Of a stretch of 64,000 nt of DNA, positions 31,481 to 40,149 are shown piece after piece. This stretch comes from an uncultured Muribaculaceae bacterium (GTDB lineage: Bacteria > Bacteroidota > Bacteroidia > Bacteroidales > Muribaculaceae). The stretch spans positions 44,199 to 108,198 of the forward strand of contig CAJTUF010000008.1 of NCBI GenBank assembly GCA_910579675.1. Direction: 5' to 3'. Position numbers and translations under genes: made by a program. How positions within the stretch are numbered: position 1 is the first letter of the stretch; every line of letters starts with the position of its first letter. The notes under the pieces were generated by a model. It saw nothing but the letters and a program-made list of their open reading frames with translations. It had not been told where the DNA came from and ran no database searches.

Positions 31481-33478
31481 ATGCCGACCCCACCGCCGAT
31501 CAGCCATACCCGTTTGTCACCATGTGCCATCATCATCACCGTTTTAGCAACGATGATGATGATGATGACACACGGTTGCTCCGATCGTCAACACAATGAT
31601 TTGGTGACTATGGTGCTCAGTGAAGCCGGAAGTAATTCAAGAGAGCTTCAAGCCGCATTAGACCATTATAAGGAAACCGACAAACGGATCCATGCTACAG
31701 CTGTCTATACAGTAGGGGCTGCTTTAGGACGGAAAGGAGTCGCAGGGGAAGGGTTAGACTCCATCGAGGCTCTTTATCGTTCGTTGCCTGGTAAATATCA
31801 ATGGTTGCTCACACCCGATCAGCAGAAAAGAGGACGGCAGTATGCAGCAATGCCTGTCGTGTCGACCTCCGATGCCGAAGCCCTCACCAAAGAGTTTATC
31901 ATAAGCAATATTGACGATGCCTGGGCGCTCCGCAAAAGCAGGAAATGGCTTGATGGTCTACCGGATGAGTTGTTTTGCGAGATGTTGCTTCCCTACCGGA
32001 TTGACAACGAGCCTCTGACCCTCTGGCGCGGTCGTTATCGGGCATGGCTGTCAGATCTGGAAGACTCTCTTGCCGATTGCCACAGCTCTGTGGCCGCGGC
32101 AAGGATGATAGCCGAAAGAATAGGATCATGCCATTACAACGACCAACTGCCTACACCCCACAGGTCGGCTCTCGCTCTGCTTGAAATGCCTTTGGGATAT
32201 TGCCGTGACGATTGTGACCGGACTCTTTATGCTATGCGTGCAATGGGTGTGCCTGTTGCGGTAGATCGTATTCTTGTTTCACCCGAAAATGGGGCAGGCC
32301 ATAGCTGGACAGTTGTATGGGACAATATCGACGGACTGATGCGTTTGTTTGACAATGGCGCATATCTCCCCACCCGCGACAGCATATATTATGACCAGCG
32401 GCGGAAAGGGAAAATCTACAGGTCGACCTTTGCTCCGGAGCTTGAGCGTCTGGCCCGGTACCGTGAGGCTGTGTCGCCTCCTCAAATCCTGCTCGATAGC
32501 CATCTCAAAGATGTTACGTCTGAATATTTCGGACACAACCGGGCAGAAGTGGAGCTATGGAGCAACCCGGACGGCGGTCATCATGCCGATGTTTATCTCG
32601 GAGTGTTTGCGGGTGGGCGGTTTAATCCCGTCGATATTGCGACTTTGAGAGGAGGCAAAGCCATATTTACCGATATTGAGCCCAATATGATTTTTGCTCC
32701 GGTTACATCCGACGGTTATGTGTGTGGCTATCCGTTTATGCTCGATAGTGATGGTGGCGTTGTAAGTTTCATACCATCCGATAGCCGTCGCGATAAATTG
32801 ACTCTCACACGAAAATACCCGATACGCTTCCATCTGAGGGAGAGAATGGCGTCGGTTGTCGGATTACATGTCCAGACAGGGCCCACGCCCCATGGGCCCT
32901 GGCGGGATCTTGAAGTCATAGAGTCGGCGCCAAACCACAACTATCGACGGATTTCCTTCCAACATCGTTTACCAGAGCAATATCTCAGGCTTTATAAACG
33001 CGATGGCAAGCCCGCACTGATCTCAATGCTCATGGCTTGTCGCGACAGTTTGGGACTCGACTGCATCCCTCTGTCAGTAGCGGGATCCGACGAATCCCGC
33101 AACAGATATGAGCGGATCCTTATACCTGACCAGTCGTTTCAACTGGATACGGGGGCAGAAGATTGTGTGGTGAAGATTGAAGCCTCACCCTCTGAGGTCA
33201 AATCGGTGTTTCTCATCCCTCCCAACGATGACAACTACATACTCCCTGAGCAAGAATATGAGTTGATGTTTTTTGCGGGTGCTGATGGGTGGAAATCGGC
33301 CGGGAAGAAAACCGCGACCGGTTTTTCACTCGATTTCGAGGCTCCTGCCGGGGCATTGCTATGGCTCCGTAACTTGACCAAGGGGCGCGAAGAGCAGATA
33401 TTTATATGGCGCAAAGGCCGCCAGATGTTTAATATTGATCTCTACGAAGCCCCCTGTTTCACACCAACTACAGATTAA
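31481..33478 (+). CDS. transglutaminase-like lipoprotein
   Basis: 665 residues. Signal peptide with lipobox-like T-H-G-C (Cys33). An N-terminal helical part (~40-200), a transglutaminase-like core with Cys241/Cys245 in C-R-D-D-C-D, His274 in G-H-S-W and an Asp near 290 (L-F-D-N-G-A), then beta-rich modules to the end. The core resembles microbial transglutaminase-like cysteine enzymes, which may cleave or cross-link proteins. It is inserted in the middle of the peptide/propeller array. Its first codons (M-P-T-P) and last codons (T-P-T-T-D, stop) are made of the conserved post-propeller spacer. Possible role: processing or cross-linking the array's peptides. Confidence 0.75.
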   Translation: MPTPPPISHTRLSPCAIIITVLATMMMMMTHGCSDRQHNDLVTMVLSEAGSNSRELQAALDHYKETDKRIHATAVYTVGAALGRKGVAGEGLDSIEALYRSLPGKYQWLLTPDQQKRGRQYAAMPVVSTSDAEALTKEFIISNIDDAWALRKSRKWLDGLPDELFCEMLLPYRIDNEPLTLWRGRYRAWLSDLEDSLADCHSSVAAARMIAERIGSCHYNDQLPTPHRSALALLEMPLGYCRDDCDRTLYAMRAMGVPVAVDRILVSPENGAGHSWTVVWDNIDGLMRLFDNGAYLPTRDSIYYDQRRKGKIYRSTFAPELERLARYREAVSPPQILLDSHLKDVTSEYFGHNRAEVELWSNPDGGHHADVYLGVFAGGRFNPVDIATLRGGKAIFTDIEPNMIFAPVTSDGYVCGYPFMLDSDGGVVSFIPSDSRRDKLTLTRKYPIRFHLRERMASVVGLHVQTGPTPHGPWRDLEVIESAPNHNYRRISFQHRLPEQYLRLYKRDGKPALISMLMACRDSLGLDCIPLSVAGSDESRNRYERILIPDQSFQLDTGAEDCVVKIEASPSEVKSVFLIPPNDDNYILPEQEYELMFFAGADGWKSAGKKTATGFSLDFEAPAGALLWLRNLTKGREEQIFIWRKGRQMFNIDLYEAPCFTPTTD

Positions 33479-33520
33479 CTAATCAACCTATACATTAACC
33501 CCCAAACACCCCAACCAATC

Positions 33521-33808
33521 ATGAAGAAAAAAGTCATGATAGCAGCCGCAATTGCGGTGATGGCGGGAGCAGGCGCCTACTTCGGCAACGCCTCCAATTC
33601 TCCCTCCTCCGACGGTCTTTCTGACCTCCTCCTCGAAAACGCCGAAGCCCTCTCTGATCCAGAGATTGAGCTCCCCGAAGTATCCGTCACATGCAATGCC
33701 GGTGGATATGGCCGATGCTGGGAATTACTGCCCTCACACGACTATTTCACGGGTTTAAATCCCTGTCGTTACACCGGCTATACAAGTGATTATTGCCCGG
33801 GCAAATAA
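33521..33808 (+). CDS. NVEALA-type secreted peptide 3
   Basis: 95 residues, differing from peptide 1 only at residue 17 (Ala for Val). Four-cysteine core identical to peptide 1. Product of the recent duplication; paired with P3. Confidence 0.85.
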   Translation: MKKKVMIAAAIAVMAGAGAYFGNASNSPSSDGLSDLLLENAEALSDPEIELPEVSVTCNAGGYGRCWELLPSHDYFTGLNPCRYTGYTSDYCPGK

Positions 33809-33851
33809 TCACAATTAGCGACAGACTTGTTTAACCAACACGCTGATAAGA

Positions 33852-35030
33852 ATGTTTTCTACAAACACAAGTGTAATTTTCTTAGCGGCGGTCGTAATGA
33901 TTCTTGGCGCGTCGTGTTCGTCTCCAAAGCCGGAGCCGCACGATGCGCCGGAATTCTACGACCTGTCGGAGTATGAGGAGGCAAAAGTGGGTGATATACT
34001 TGAGGTGGCTGAAGTGGTGCCTCTGCTGTTTGAGCGCGACACCTATCCGAAGCATGCAACGTTCCTGTCATTTCTTGATGGGAATATTGTAATAGAGCAT
34101 CTTGAGAACTCTGACCATGTGTTTTCATCGGATGGCCATTACATAGGATGCTCTGAGAGCATGAAAGGTCAAGGCCCGGGAGAGCACGTGATGCTATTAG
34201 GTCATGTTGTCAATCCCTTCAGCCACACAATTGATGTTCTTGGAATATCCAACATGTATTCCTACGACCCTGAATTTACCAACAGTTTGCGCGTGAGCGA
34301 TTTGCCAACCATTGTAGGCTCTGCCGACAAATGGCTATTTGATTCGGGAATTGCATTATCTGAAACAAAATATCTGCTCCACTCAAGCATAGTCACCAAT
34401 CCATATCAGGTGACGCTCTATGATGCCGAGCAAGGTAAGGCTCTCAACAAGTGGAGTTATGCCGACGATATAATCACATATTTCTCGGGCGCACGTCAAA
34501 AATTATTCAGGATGCCCGATGGAGAGATTCTGATAACGGCCGAGGGTTATTCACCATATATTTATGGTGTTGACAGTGAAGGCAGGGACATGTATAAAGC
34601 GATAGAGCTGAAGTATGGCGACAAGATCATAACAGACCATGTGACACTCGATGACTTCCGTAAGAATCATGATATCGCGAAACAATATTATGAGAATCCG
34701 GATATTGAAATACCGATCCAACAGATTGTTAATTCAAAAAAAATCATCACAGTAATACGTGCCGGAATAGATATGTATGAGGATGAATACGTTCTAATTG
34801 CCGATCGTGAAGACAACAAGACATATAAGATTGATATAATGGACGATAGCGGTGTTATGCCTCCGATTTTTCATGCAATAGACGAGAGCTATCTATATAA
34901 TATTGTGAATGCTGACTATATTTTGGAGAATAGATCCGTATTACTAAATAAGACCGACGAGGCCGACTCGCTCCTTCGCAATCACGACGAAGATGATTTA
35001 TTCCTGATCAAATACCGCTTCAAGAAATAA
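33852..35030 (+). CDS. 6-bladed beta-propeller lipoprotein P3
   Basis: 392 residues with lipobox L-G-A-S-C. About five residues differ from P1 (among them G to D after P-E-P-H, V to E in L-S-E-Y-E-E, T to A, Y to N and D to N). Same role as P1 expected. The lack of synonymous decay shows that the duplication or conversion is young. Confidence 0.8.
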   Translation: MFSTNTSVIFLAAVVMILGASCSSPKPEPHDAPEFYDLSEYEEAKVGDILEVAEVVPLLFERDTYPKHATFLSFLDGNIVIEHLENSDHVFSSDGHYIGCSESMKGQGPGEHVMLLGHVVNPFSHTIDVLGISNMYSYDPEFTNSLRVSDLPTIVGSADKWLFDSGIALSETKYLLHSSIVTNPYQVTLYDAEQGKALNKWSYADDIITYFSGARQKLFRMPDGEILITAEGYSPYIYGVDSEGRDMYKAIELKYGDKIITDHVTLDDFRKNHDIAKQYYENPDIEIPIQQIVNSKKIITVIRAGIDMYEDEYVLIADREDNKTYKIDIMDDSGVMPPIFHAIDESYLYNIVNADYILENRSVLLNKTDEADSLLRNHDEDDLFLIKYRFKK

Positions 35031-35039
35031 CCGCGCCCC

Positions 35040-35063
35040 ATGCCGACCCCTACCACAGAATAA
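35040..35063 (+). other. conserved post-propeller mini-frame
   Basis: Second copy of the M-P-T-P-T-T-E mini-frame, in the spacer after P3; one synonymous difference (CCT for CCA) from the copy at 29906. Confidence 0.5.
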
Positions 35064-35106
35064 CCAATCAACCGATACATTAACCCCCAAAACACCCCAA
35101 CCAATC

Positions 35107-35394
35107 ATGAAGAAAAAAGTCATGATAGCAGCCGCAATTGCGGTGATGGCGGGAGCAGGCGCCTACTTCGGCAACGCCTCCAACTCTCCCTCCTCCGACG
35201 GTCGTTCTGACCTCCTCCTCGAAAACGCCGAAGCCCTCTCTGATATGGAGATTGAGCTCCCCGAAGTACCCATCTTTTGCAATGCCGGTGGATATGGACG
35301 GTGCTGGGAGCCCTGGTATAAGCCCGTGGATATACTTATATATGGTCCATGTCGTTACACAGGATATACAAGTGATTTTTGCGGATCCATCTAA
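35107..35394 (+). CDS. NVEALA-type secreted peptide 4
   Basis: 95 residues. Same invariant N-terminal half as peptide 2. The core begins P-I-F-C-N-A-G-G-Y-G-R-C-W, which is like peptide 1, then differs (E-P-W-Y-K-P-V-D-I-L-I-Y), and returns to C-R-Y-T-G-Y-T-S-D-F-C. It thus looks like a mosaic. Four cysteines. Followed by P4 after 47 bases. Confidence 0.83.
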   Translation: MKKKVMIAAAIAVMAGAGAYFGNASNSPSSDGRSDLLLENAEALSDMEIELPEVPIFCNAGGYGRCWEPWYKPVDILIYGPCRYTGYTSDFCGSI

Positions 35395-35441
35395 TTATCG
35401 CCACTAAGCATATTACTGATTTAATAAACACGCTTATAAGA

Positions 35442-36620
35442 ATGTTTTCTATAAAAACATGTATACATTTCTTGGCGGCGGTCGTAATGATTCTTGGCGC
35501 GTCGTGTTCGTCTCCAAAGCCGGAGCCGCACGGTGCGCCGGAATTCTACGACCTGTCGGTGTATGAAGAGGCAAAAGTGGGCGATATACTTGAGGTGGCA
35601 GAAGTGGTGCCTCTTCTGTTTGAGCGCGACACCTATCCGAAATATCCTTATATCGTCTCATTCTTAGGTGATACTTTAATAATAGAAGAGGTTGATGAGA
35701 TGGTGCATGTATTTGCTCCTGATGGTCATTACATCGGTTGCTCAAATGACATGAAAGGCGAGGGTCCCGGCGAATATGTCACTCATATAGGCCATATAGT
35801 CAATCCCTTTAACAATACGGTGGATATCATGACGTTTCGTTCGATGCATTCATATGATCCGGAGTTCACCCATTGCGTCAATGAAAGTAAACTGCCAACA
35901 AGTATAACAGACACTTCGTCGTGGTTGTATGATGAAGGAATCGCCTTGTCGGAATCGAAATACCTGCTTCATTCGCGTAAAGTGACCACTCCACATAAAA
36001 TCACACTCTATGATGCCGAATCCGGTACCGCACTTAATACATGGAGCTATGGTGATGATATATTGTGCAGGTATACTGGCTCACGTCAAAGATTCTTCAG
36101 AATGCCGGATGGCGAGATACTTATGGCGGCTGACGGATATGCGTCATATATATATCGATTCGACCGTGATGGCTCTGATTTTTCTAAAGCCATAGAATTC
36201 AAGTATAACGACAAGACATTTTCGGACAACGTTACAGAAGAAGATTTTCGTAAAAATCGCCGTATCTATATTGAATACCTCGAGAATCCCGACGTAGAGA
36301 TGCCATTAGCACAATTGGTCAACTCAAAGAAGATAGTGACAATAATCGAGGTTGGGCCTGACTACAGCCGCGACAGATACCTGCTGCTGACCGATCGTGG
36401 GAGCGGCCACACCTACCGGGTGGAGACCACAGAGGATGACAATGTTATCTTTCCATCGCTGTATTATATCGACGAGAATTATCTTTATAATATTCTGACT
36501 AAAGAGCATATCCTCGAAAACCCACGTTGCTTTCTCAACAAGGAGAGCGAGGCCGCCTCGCTCCTTGCTTCGATTGATGACGAAGATTTTGTATTGATAA
36601 AATACCGCTTCAAGAAATAG
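35442..36620 (+). CDS. 6-bladed beta-propeller lipoprotein P4
   Basis: 392 residues from ATG 35442 (M-F-S-I-K-T, aligned with P1/P3 starts; an upstream ATG at 35379 lies in the peptide gene). Lipobox L-G-A-S-C. N-terminus as in P1. The C-terminal ~95 residues (from I-E-V-G-P-D-Y-S-R-D-R-Y) are nearly identical to P5 at the DNA level. The last residues differ slightly (L-L-A-S-I-D-D-E-D-F-V-L). Mosaic of P1-like and P5-like parts. Confidence 0.8.
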   Translation: MFSIKTCIHFLAAVVMILGASCSSPKPEPHGAPEFYDLSVYEEAKVGDILEVAEVVPLLFERDTYPKYPYIVSFLGDTLIIEEVDEMVHVFAPDGHYIGCSNDMKGEGPGEYVTHIGHIVNPFNNTVDIMTFRSMHSYDPEFTHCVNESKLPTSITDTSSWLYDEGIALSESKYLLHSRKVTTPHKITLYDAESGTALNTWSYGDDILCRYTGSRQRFFRMPDGEILMAADGYASYIYRFDRDGSDFSKAIEFKYNDKTFSDNVTEEDFRKNRRIYIEYLENPDVEMPLAQLVNSKKIVTIIEVGPDYSRDRYLLLTDRGSGHTYRVETTEDDNVIFPSLYYIDENYLYNILTKEHILENPRCFLNKESEAASLLASIDDEDFVLIKYRFKK

Positions 36621-36638
36621 CCGCGGTGGGGAGGTGGC

Positions 36639-37092
36639 GTCGCGGTGTGGCGCTCGGCTGACGCTGAGCAATGGGCGAACTGAACTGTCGGCCCCGGGCT
36701 GCGGCGGCTACGCGCGCTCTTGCCCGGGTCTACCCTCAGGGTGGCGCCGCTAAAGCGGCTCGGCGGCTACGCACGCATCACCTCGTCGCTGAGCGGATGC
36801 TTCATGAAGCATCCCTACAAGCCGCTAATAATCATCTTTATAACACAATGCGCTCGGCGCCGATACGCCCGGATCTCCCATGTAGGGCTGCTTCCCTGGA
36901 GCAGCCGCCCCGCGACGGCGAACACTGCGACGGCGAACACCGCGACGCACCCCCGCGCGTAGCGCCCAAGCTCCCAATAGGAGCGCCCTTGATAGGTAGC
37001 CCCCCGCAAGAGCGTGCGTAGCCGCCGCAGCGGGGGGATGCCGAGATCCACCGGGCAGTCTGCTCAGCGTCAGCCGAGCGCCCCACCGCGAC
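36639..37092. repeat. 454-bp element with long terminal inverted repeats
   Basis: Outer arms 36639-36670 and 37061-37092 match in inverted orientation at 31 of 32 bases. A second inner pair, 36698-36723 and 37006-37031, matches at 25 of 26, with weaker similarity between. The loop is about 280 bp. No transposase frame is present; the 100-codon frames inside are low-quality (Ala/Arg/Pro-rich). This explains most of the 548-bp gap between P4 and the next gene. It could be a MITE-like element, a large RNA hairpin or a recombination site. The right half recurs at 38636-38819. Confidence 0.8.
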
Positions 37093-37184
37093 GGATAATC
37101 GCCACAAGATTACCTTGATACTCGAAAATAATGCGTATATTCGCGAAAAATCTAACCAATAATCTATCATGAAGCTACAACATT
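36894..37184 (+). repeat. direct repeat carrying a promoter, copy 1
   Basis: The right half of the inverted-repeat element plus promoter and first codons (M-K-L-Q) of the 37169 gene; repeats at 38636-38912 with few changes and one ~14-base indel. Confidence 0.9.
37115..37143 (+). promoter_or_regulatory. promoter of the propeller/DUF1573 gene
   Basis: TTG (37115-37117), 18-base spacer, TATATTCG (37136-37143), one base off TAnnTTTG. Identical in the second copy at 38842-38870. Confidence 0.5.
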
Positions 37185-38623
37185 TTATTACATCTATTCT
37201 ATCTGCGGGTATTCTCATAGCCATTGCGGGTGCTTCGTGCAGCCGCAATGGTTATGAACCTGCCGAGGAGACACATTGGCAACGCATTGAGCCGAAACTA
37301 CGTCAAAACTCACTCGTTGCCTTTGACAACGACTCTATTATGGCCGGCGAAGGAGCAATGATAGCCGTAGCCGGAGAGCATATAATCGTTGAGGATCCAA
37401 AATCAACGTCGTGCATCTTCAAGGTATTCGACAACAAGAGCGGCCGGAGTGCCGGATCTTTCGGATATTTTGGTCAAGGCCCCGGCGAAATAGCCAATCC
37501 CGGGATTATGACTATCTCTCCTGACGGTGAACGGATATATCTGATTGATTATGGCAAATGGCAATTGATAACGGTCAATATCGACAGTGCATTGATCAAT
37601 TCTGACTATGATCCGGTTATCCTCCTCAATATGTCCGACATGAAAGAGGATGCTTTTCCCGACCGTATGGTAATGATATCAGAATCCGTGTCAGTCGGAC
37701 GCCGTATCATCCCCTATCGGGAAGGTGGCTACGAACAAAGGCTTTGCACCGTTGATTTCCAAACCGGAAAGATGGCTTCATTTGGCGATGACAATGATAT
37801 GATATCGGGATTCCGCTCATCGGTGGCCTCATCAGTGCCCGATTCGATTGTGGTGGAGTTTAGTTCGACCAACGACCTCATCAGGCTCTACAACCTCGCA
37901 GGTGAGCTGAAAAAGGAAATCAAAGGGCCTGACTATAATGATCAACCCGCTAAAAACAGCGCTTTCTACTCCAATGCCGCCATTGGAGGCGGTAAGATCT
38001 ATGCCGTATATTCGACCGACAGAGACAAGTATGACTTCTTTGGCCGTAATATCGAAATATTTGACTTGGCCGGCAATCATATTGATTCATGGCAATTTGA
38101 CGACGGGATATGCGACATTGAATATGATCCGGAGGGACAGCGGCTGCTGCTGAGCACGACCGGTGATAATCAGTTTTGTTATCTTCCGCTTACGGATAAC
38201 GGCGTCAATACCAACCCTTCCGTTAAAACGACCGGCCTGACCCTCTCCGAATCGCCTTCTTCCGGCACCAAAGAAGGTCAGGAAGCAGTCTCCCGTCTGA
38301 TATCGCTTGTAAAACCATCGGGTATGGGGGTTGAGCATGTGGCGACTGATTCCAGTTTTCCATTTTCCCAGACCGACAGCACCCTGTGTTATGCCTTTGA
38401 TATTATGAACCTATCGGATCAGATATTGGAGATTGACAAAGTGGAGTGTTCGGCAAACAGCTCATTGAGTGTTGTCTCCCGCAACAGTCTAAAGCCCGGC
38501 ATGATAGTCAGCGTTAACGTGACCACGCCTCTACTTTCAGGCAACCTCGACGGCGAATTGTCTATATATGTAAAGGGGGTGTCCTATCCTGTACTGCTCA
38601 AAATACGCCTTATCGCACCATAA
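37169..38623 (+). CDS. beta-propeller lipoprotein with C-terminal DUF1573-like domain
   Basis: 484 residues. Signal peptide with lipobox A-G-A-S-C (Cys27). Residues ~45-365 are a propeller of the BF3164/6-bladed type (G-Y-F-G-Q-G-P-G-E-I, S-P-D-G-E-R-I-Y) and 385-484 a DUF1573-like beta-sandwich (Y-A-F-D-I-M-N-L-S-D-Q). It is distant from P1-P5. Own promoter inside a repeated segment. Possible envelope binding protein of the same system. Confidence 0.7.
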   Translation: MKLQHFITSILSAGILIAIAGASCSRNGYEPAEETHWQRIEPKLRQNSLVAFDNDSIMAGEGAMIAVAGEHIIVEDPKSTSCIFKVFDNKSGRSAGSFGYFGQGPGEIANPGIMTISPDGERIYLIDYGKWQLITVNIDSALINSDYDPVILLNMSDMKEDAFPDRMVMISESVSVGRRIIPYREGGYEQRLCTVDFQTGKMASFGDDNDMISGFRSSVASSVPDSIVVEFSSTNDLIRLYNLAGELKKEIKGPDYNDQPAKNSAFYSNAAIGGGKIYAVYSTDRDKYDFFGRNIEIFDLAGNHIDSWQFDDGICDIEYDPEGQRLLLSTTGDNQFCYLPLTDNGVNTNPSVKTTGLTLSESPSSGTKEGQEAVSRLISLVKPSGMGVEHVATDSSFPFSQTDSTLCYAFDIMNLSDQILEIDKVECSANSSLSVVSRNSLKPGMIVSVNVTTPLLSGNLDGELSIYVKGVSYPVLLKIRLIAP

Positions 38624-38635
38624 GATGGACTGCAT

Positions 38636-38912
38636 CCCTGGAGCAGCCGCCCCGCGACGACGAACACCGCGACGCACCCCCACGCGTAGCGCCCAAGCTC
38701 CCAATAGGAGCGCTCCTGATGGATAGCCCCCCGCAAGAGCGCGCATAGCCGCTGCAGCGGGGGGATGCCGAGACCCACCGGGCAGTCTGCTCAGCGTCAG
38801 CCGAGCGCCCCACCGCGACGGATAATCGCCACAAGATTACCTTGATACTCGAAAATAATGCGTATATTCGCGAAAAATCTAACCAATAATATATCATGAA
38901 ACTACAAAATTT
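38636..38912 (+). repeat. direct repeat carrying a promoter, copy 2
   Basis: Second copy of 36894-37184: right half of the inverted-repeat element, promoter and first codons. It places propeller P5 under the same promoter as the 37169 gene and fuses its first residues (M-K-L-Q-N-F-I-T) to the P-type body. Confidence 0.9.
38842..38870 (+). promoter_or_regulatory. promoter of propeller P5
   Basis: TTG (38842-38844), 18-base spacer, TATATTCG (38863-38870), the same as upstream of the 37169 gene. Confidence 0.5.
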
Positions 38913-40074
38913 TATTACAAACATTGCGGCGGCGTTCGTAATGATTCTTGGCGCGTCGTGTTCGTCGCCAAAGCCGGAACCGCACGATGCGCCGGAATTC
39001 TACGATCTGTCGGCGTATGATGAGGTAAAGGTGGGTGATATACTTGAGGTGGCAGAAGTGGTGCCTCTGCTGTTTGAGCGCGACACCTACCCGAAATATC
39101 CTGAAATCATCTCATTTTTAGGTGATACTTTAATAATAGAAGAGGGCGATGAGATGGTGCATGTGTTTGCTCCTGATGGTCATTACATCGGTTGTTCAAA
39201 TGACATGAAAGGCGAGGGTCCAGGCGAATATGTGATGCACATCGGCCATATTGCCAATCCTTTTAACAATACGATAGATGTATTGTCGGTTCGTGCGACA
39301 CTGTCGTATGATCCGGAGTTCACCCATTGCGTCAATGAAAGCAAACTGCCAACAAGTATAACAGAAACTTCGTCATGGTTGTATGATGAAGGAATCGCCT
39401 TGTCGGAATCGAAATACCTGCTTCATTCGCGAACAGCTACCACTCCCTATAAGGTCACACTCTATGATGCCGAATCCGGTACCGCACTTAATACATGGAG
39501 CTATGCCGACGATGTGTTGAGTTACTTCGGCAGCGGACGTCAAAGATTTTTCAAAATGCCTGATGGGGAGATATTACTTGTGCCAACTGCTTTTACACCT
39601 TATATTTATGGGGTTGACAGCGATGGCCGGGATATGTATAAGGCCATAGAGTTCAAGTATGGCGACAAGATCATAAAGGACCATGTGACACTCGATGATT
39701 TTTACAAGAATCCCAACATATGGAAAGAGTATTATGAAAACTCTTCGATAGAGATACCCTTCGACAGGTTGGTTAACTCAAAGAAGGTAGTGACAATAAT
39801 CGAGGTTGGGCCTGACTACAGCCGCGACAGATATCTGCTGTTGACCGATCGTGGGAGCGGCCACACCTACCGGGTGGAGACCACAGAGGATGACAATGTT
39901 ATCTTTCCATCGCTGTATTATATCGACGAGAATTATCTTTATAATATTCTGACCAAAGAGCATATCGACGAGAATCCACGTTGCCTTCTCAACAAGGAGA
40001 GCGAGGCCGACTCGCTCATTCGCAATCACGATGAAGATGATTTCTTCCTGATCAAATACCGCTTCAAGAAATAA
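38896..40074 (+). CDS. 6-bladed beta-propeller lipoprotein P5
   Basis: 392 residues. Its first ~11 residues come from the 37169-type signal peptide (M-K-L-Q-N-F-I-T-N-I), after which it joins the common F/V-V-M-I-L-G-A-S-C lipobox and P-type body. The middle (D-V-L-S-V-R-A-T, D-S-D-G-R-D-M-Y-K-A-I-E) mixes P4-like and P1-like stretches, and the C-terminal ~95 residues match P4 almost exactly. The chimera indicates recombination within the array. Precedes NVEALA 5. Confidence 0.8.
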   Translation: MKLQNFITNIAAAFVMILGASCSSPKPEPHDAPEFYDLSAYDEVKVGDILEVAEVVPLLFERDTYPKYPEIISFLGDTLIIEEGDEMVHVFAPDGHYIGCSNDMKGEGPGEYVMHIGHIANPFNNTIDVLSVRATLSYDPEFTHCVNESKLPTSITETSSWLYDEGIALSESKYLLHSRTATTPYKVTLYDAESGTALNTWSYADDVLSYFGSGRQRFFKMPDGEILLVPTAFTPYIYGVDSDGRDMYKAIEFKYGDKIIKDHVTLDDFYKNPNIWKEYYENSSIEIPFDRLVNSKKVVTIIEVGPDYSRDRYLLLTDRGSGHTYRVETTEDDNVIFPSLYYIDENYLYNILTKEHIDENPRCLLNKESEADSLIRNHDEDDFFLIKYRFKK

Positions 40075-40083
40075 CCGTGCCCC

Positions 40084-40104
40084 ATGCCTACCCCAACCAC
40101 ATAA
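40084..40104 (+). other. conserved post-propeller mini-frame
   Basis: Third copy, encoding M-P-T-P-T-T and stop, in the spacer after P5. Confidence 0.45.
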
Positions 40105-40149
40105 TAACCAATCAACCTAAACAATAACCCCCTAACACCCCAACCAATC

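Larger units (their letters stand above)
33476..35268 (+). repeat. 1.8-kb direct duplication, copy 2
   Basis: Second copy of 28342-30134. Covers the spacer, NVEALA 3, propeller P3, the next spacer and the invariant half of NVEALA 4. Confidence 0.95.

Noticed and set aside
35379..35442. Longer start for propeller P4 at 35379
   Set aside because: It overlaps the end of peptide 4, and ATG 35442 aligns with the starts of P1 and P3.
36671..37021. Open frames inside the inverted-repeat element
   Set aside because: Ala/Arg/Pro-rich products made from repeat sequence; no similarity to a transposase and no promoter.
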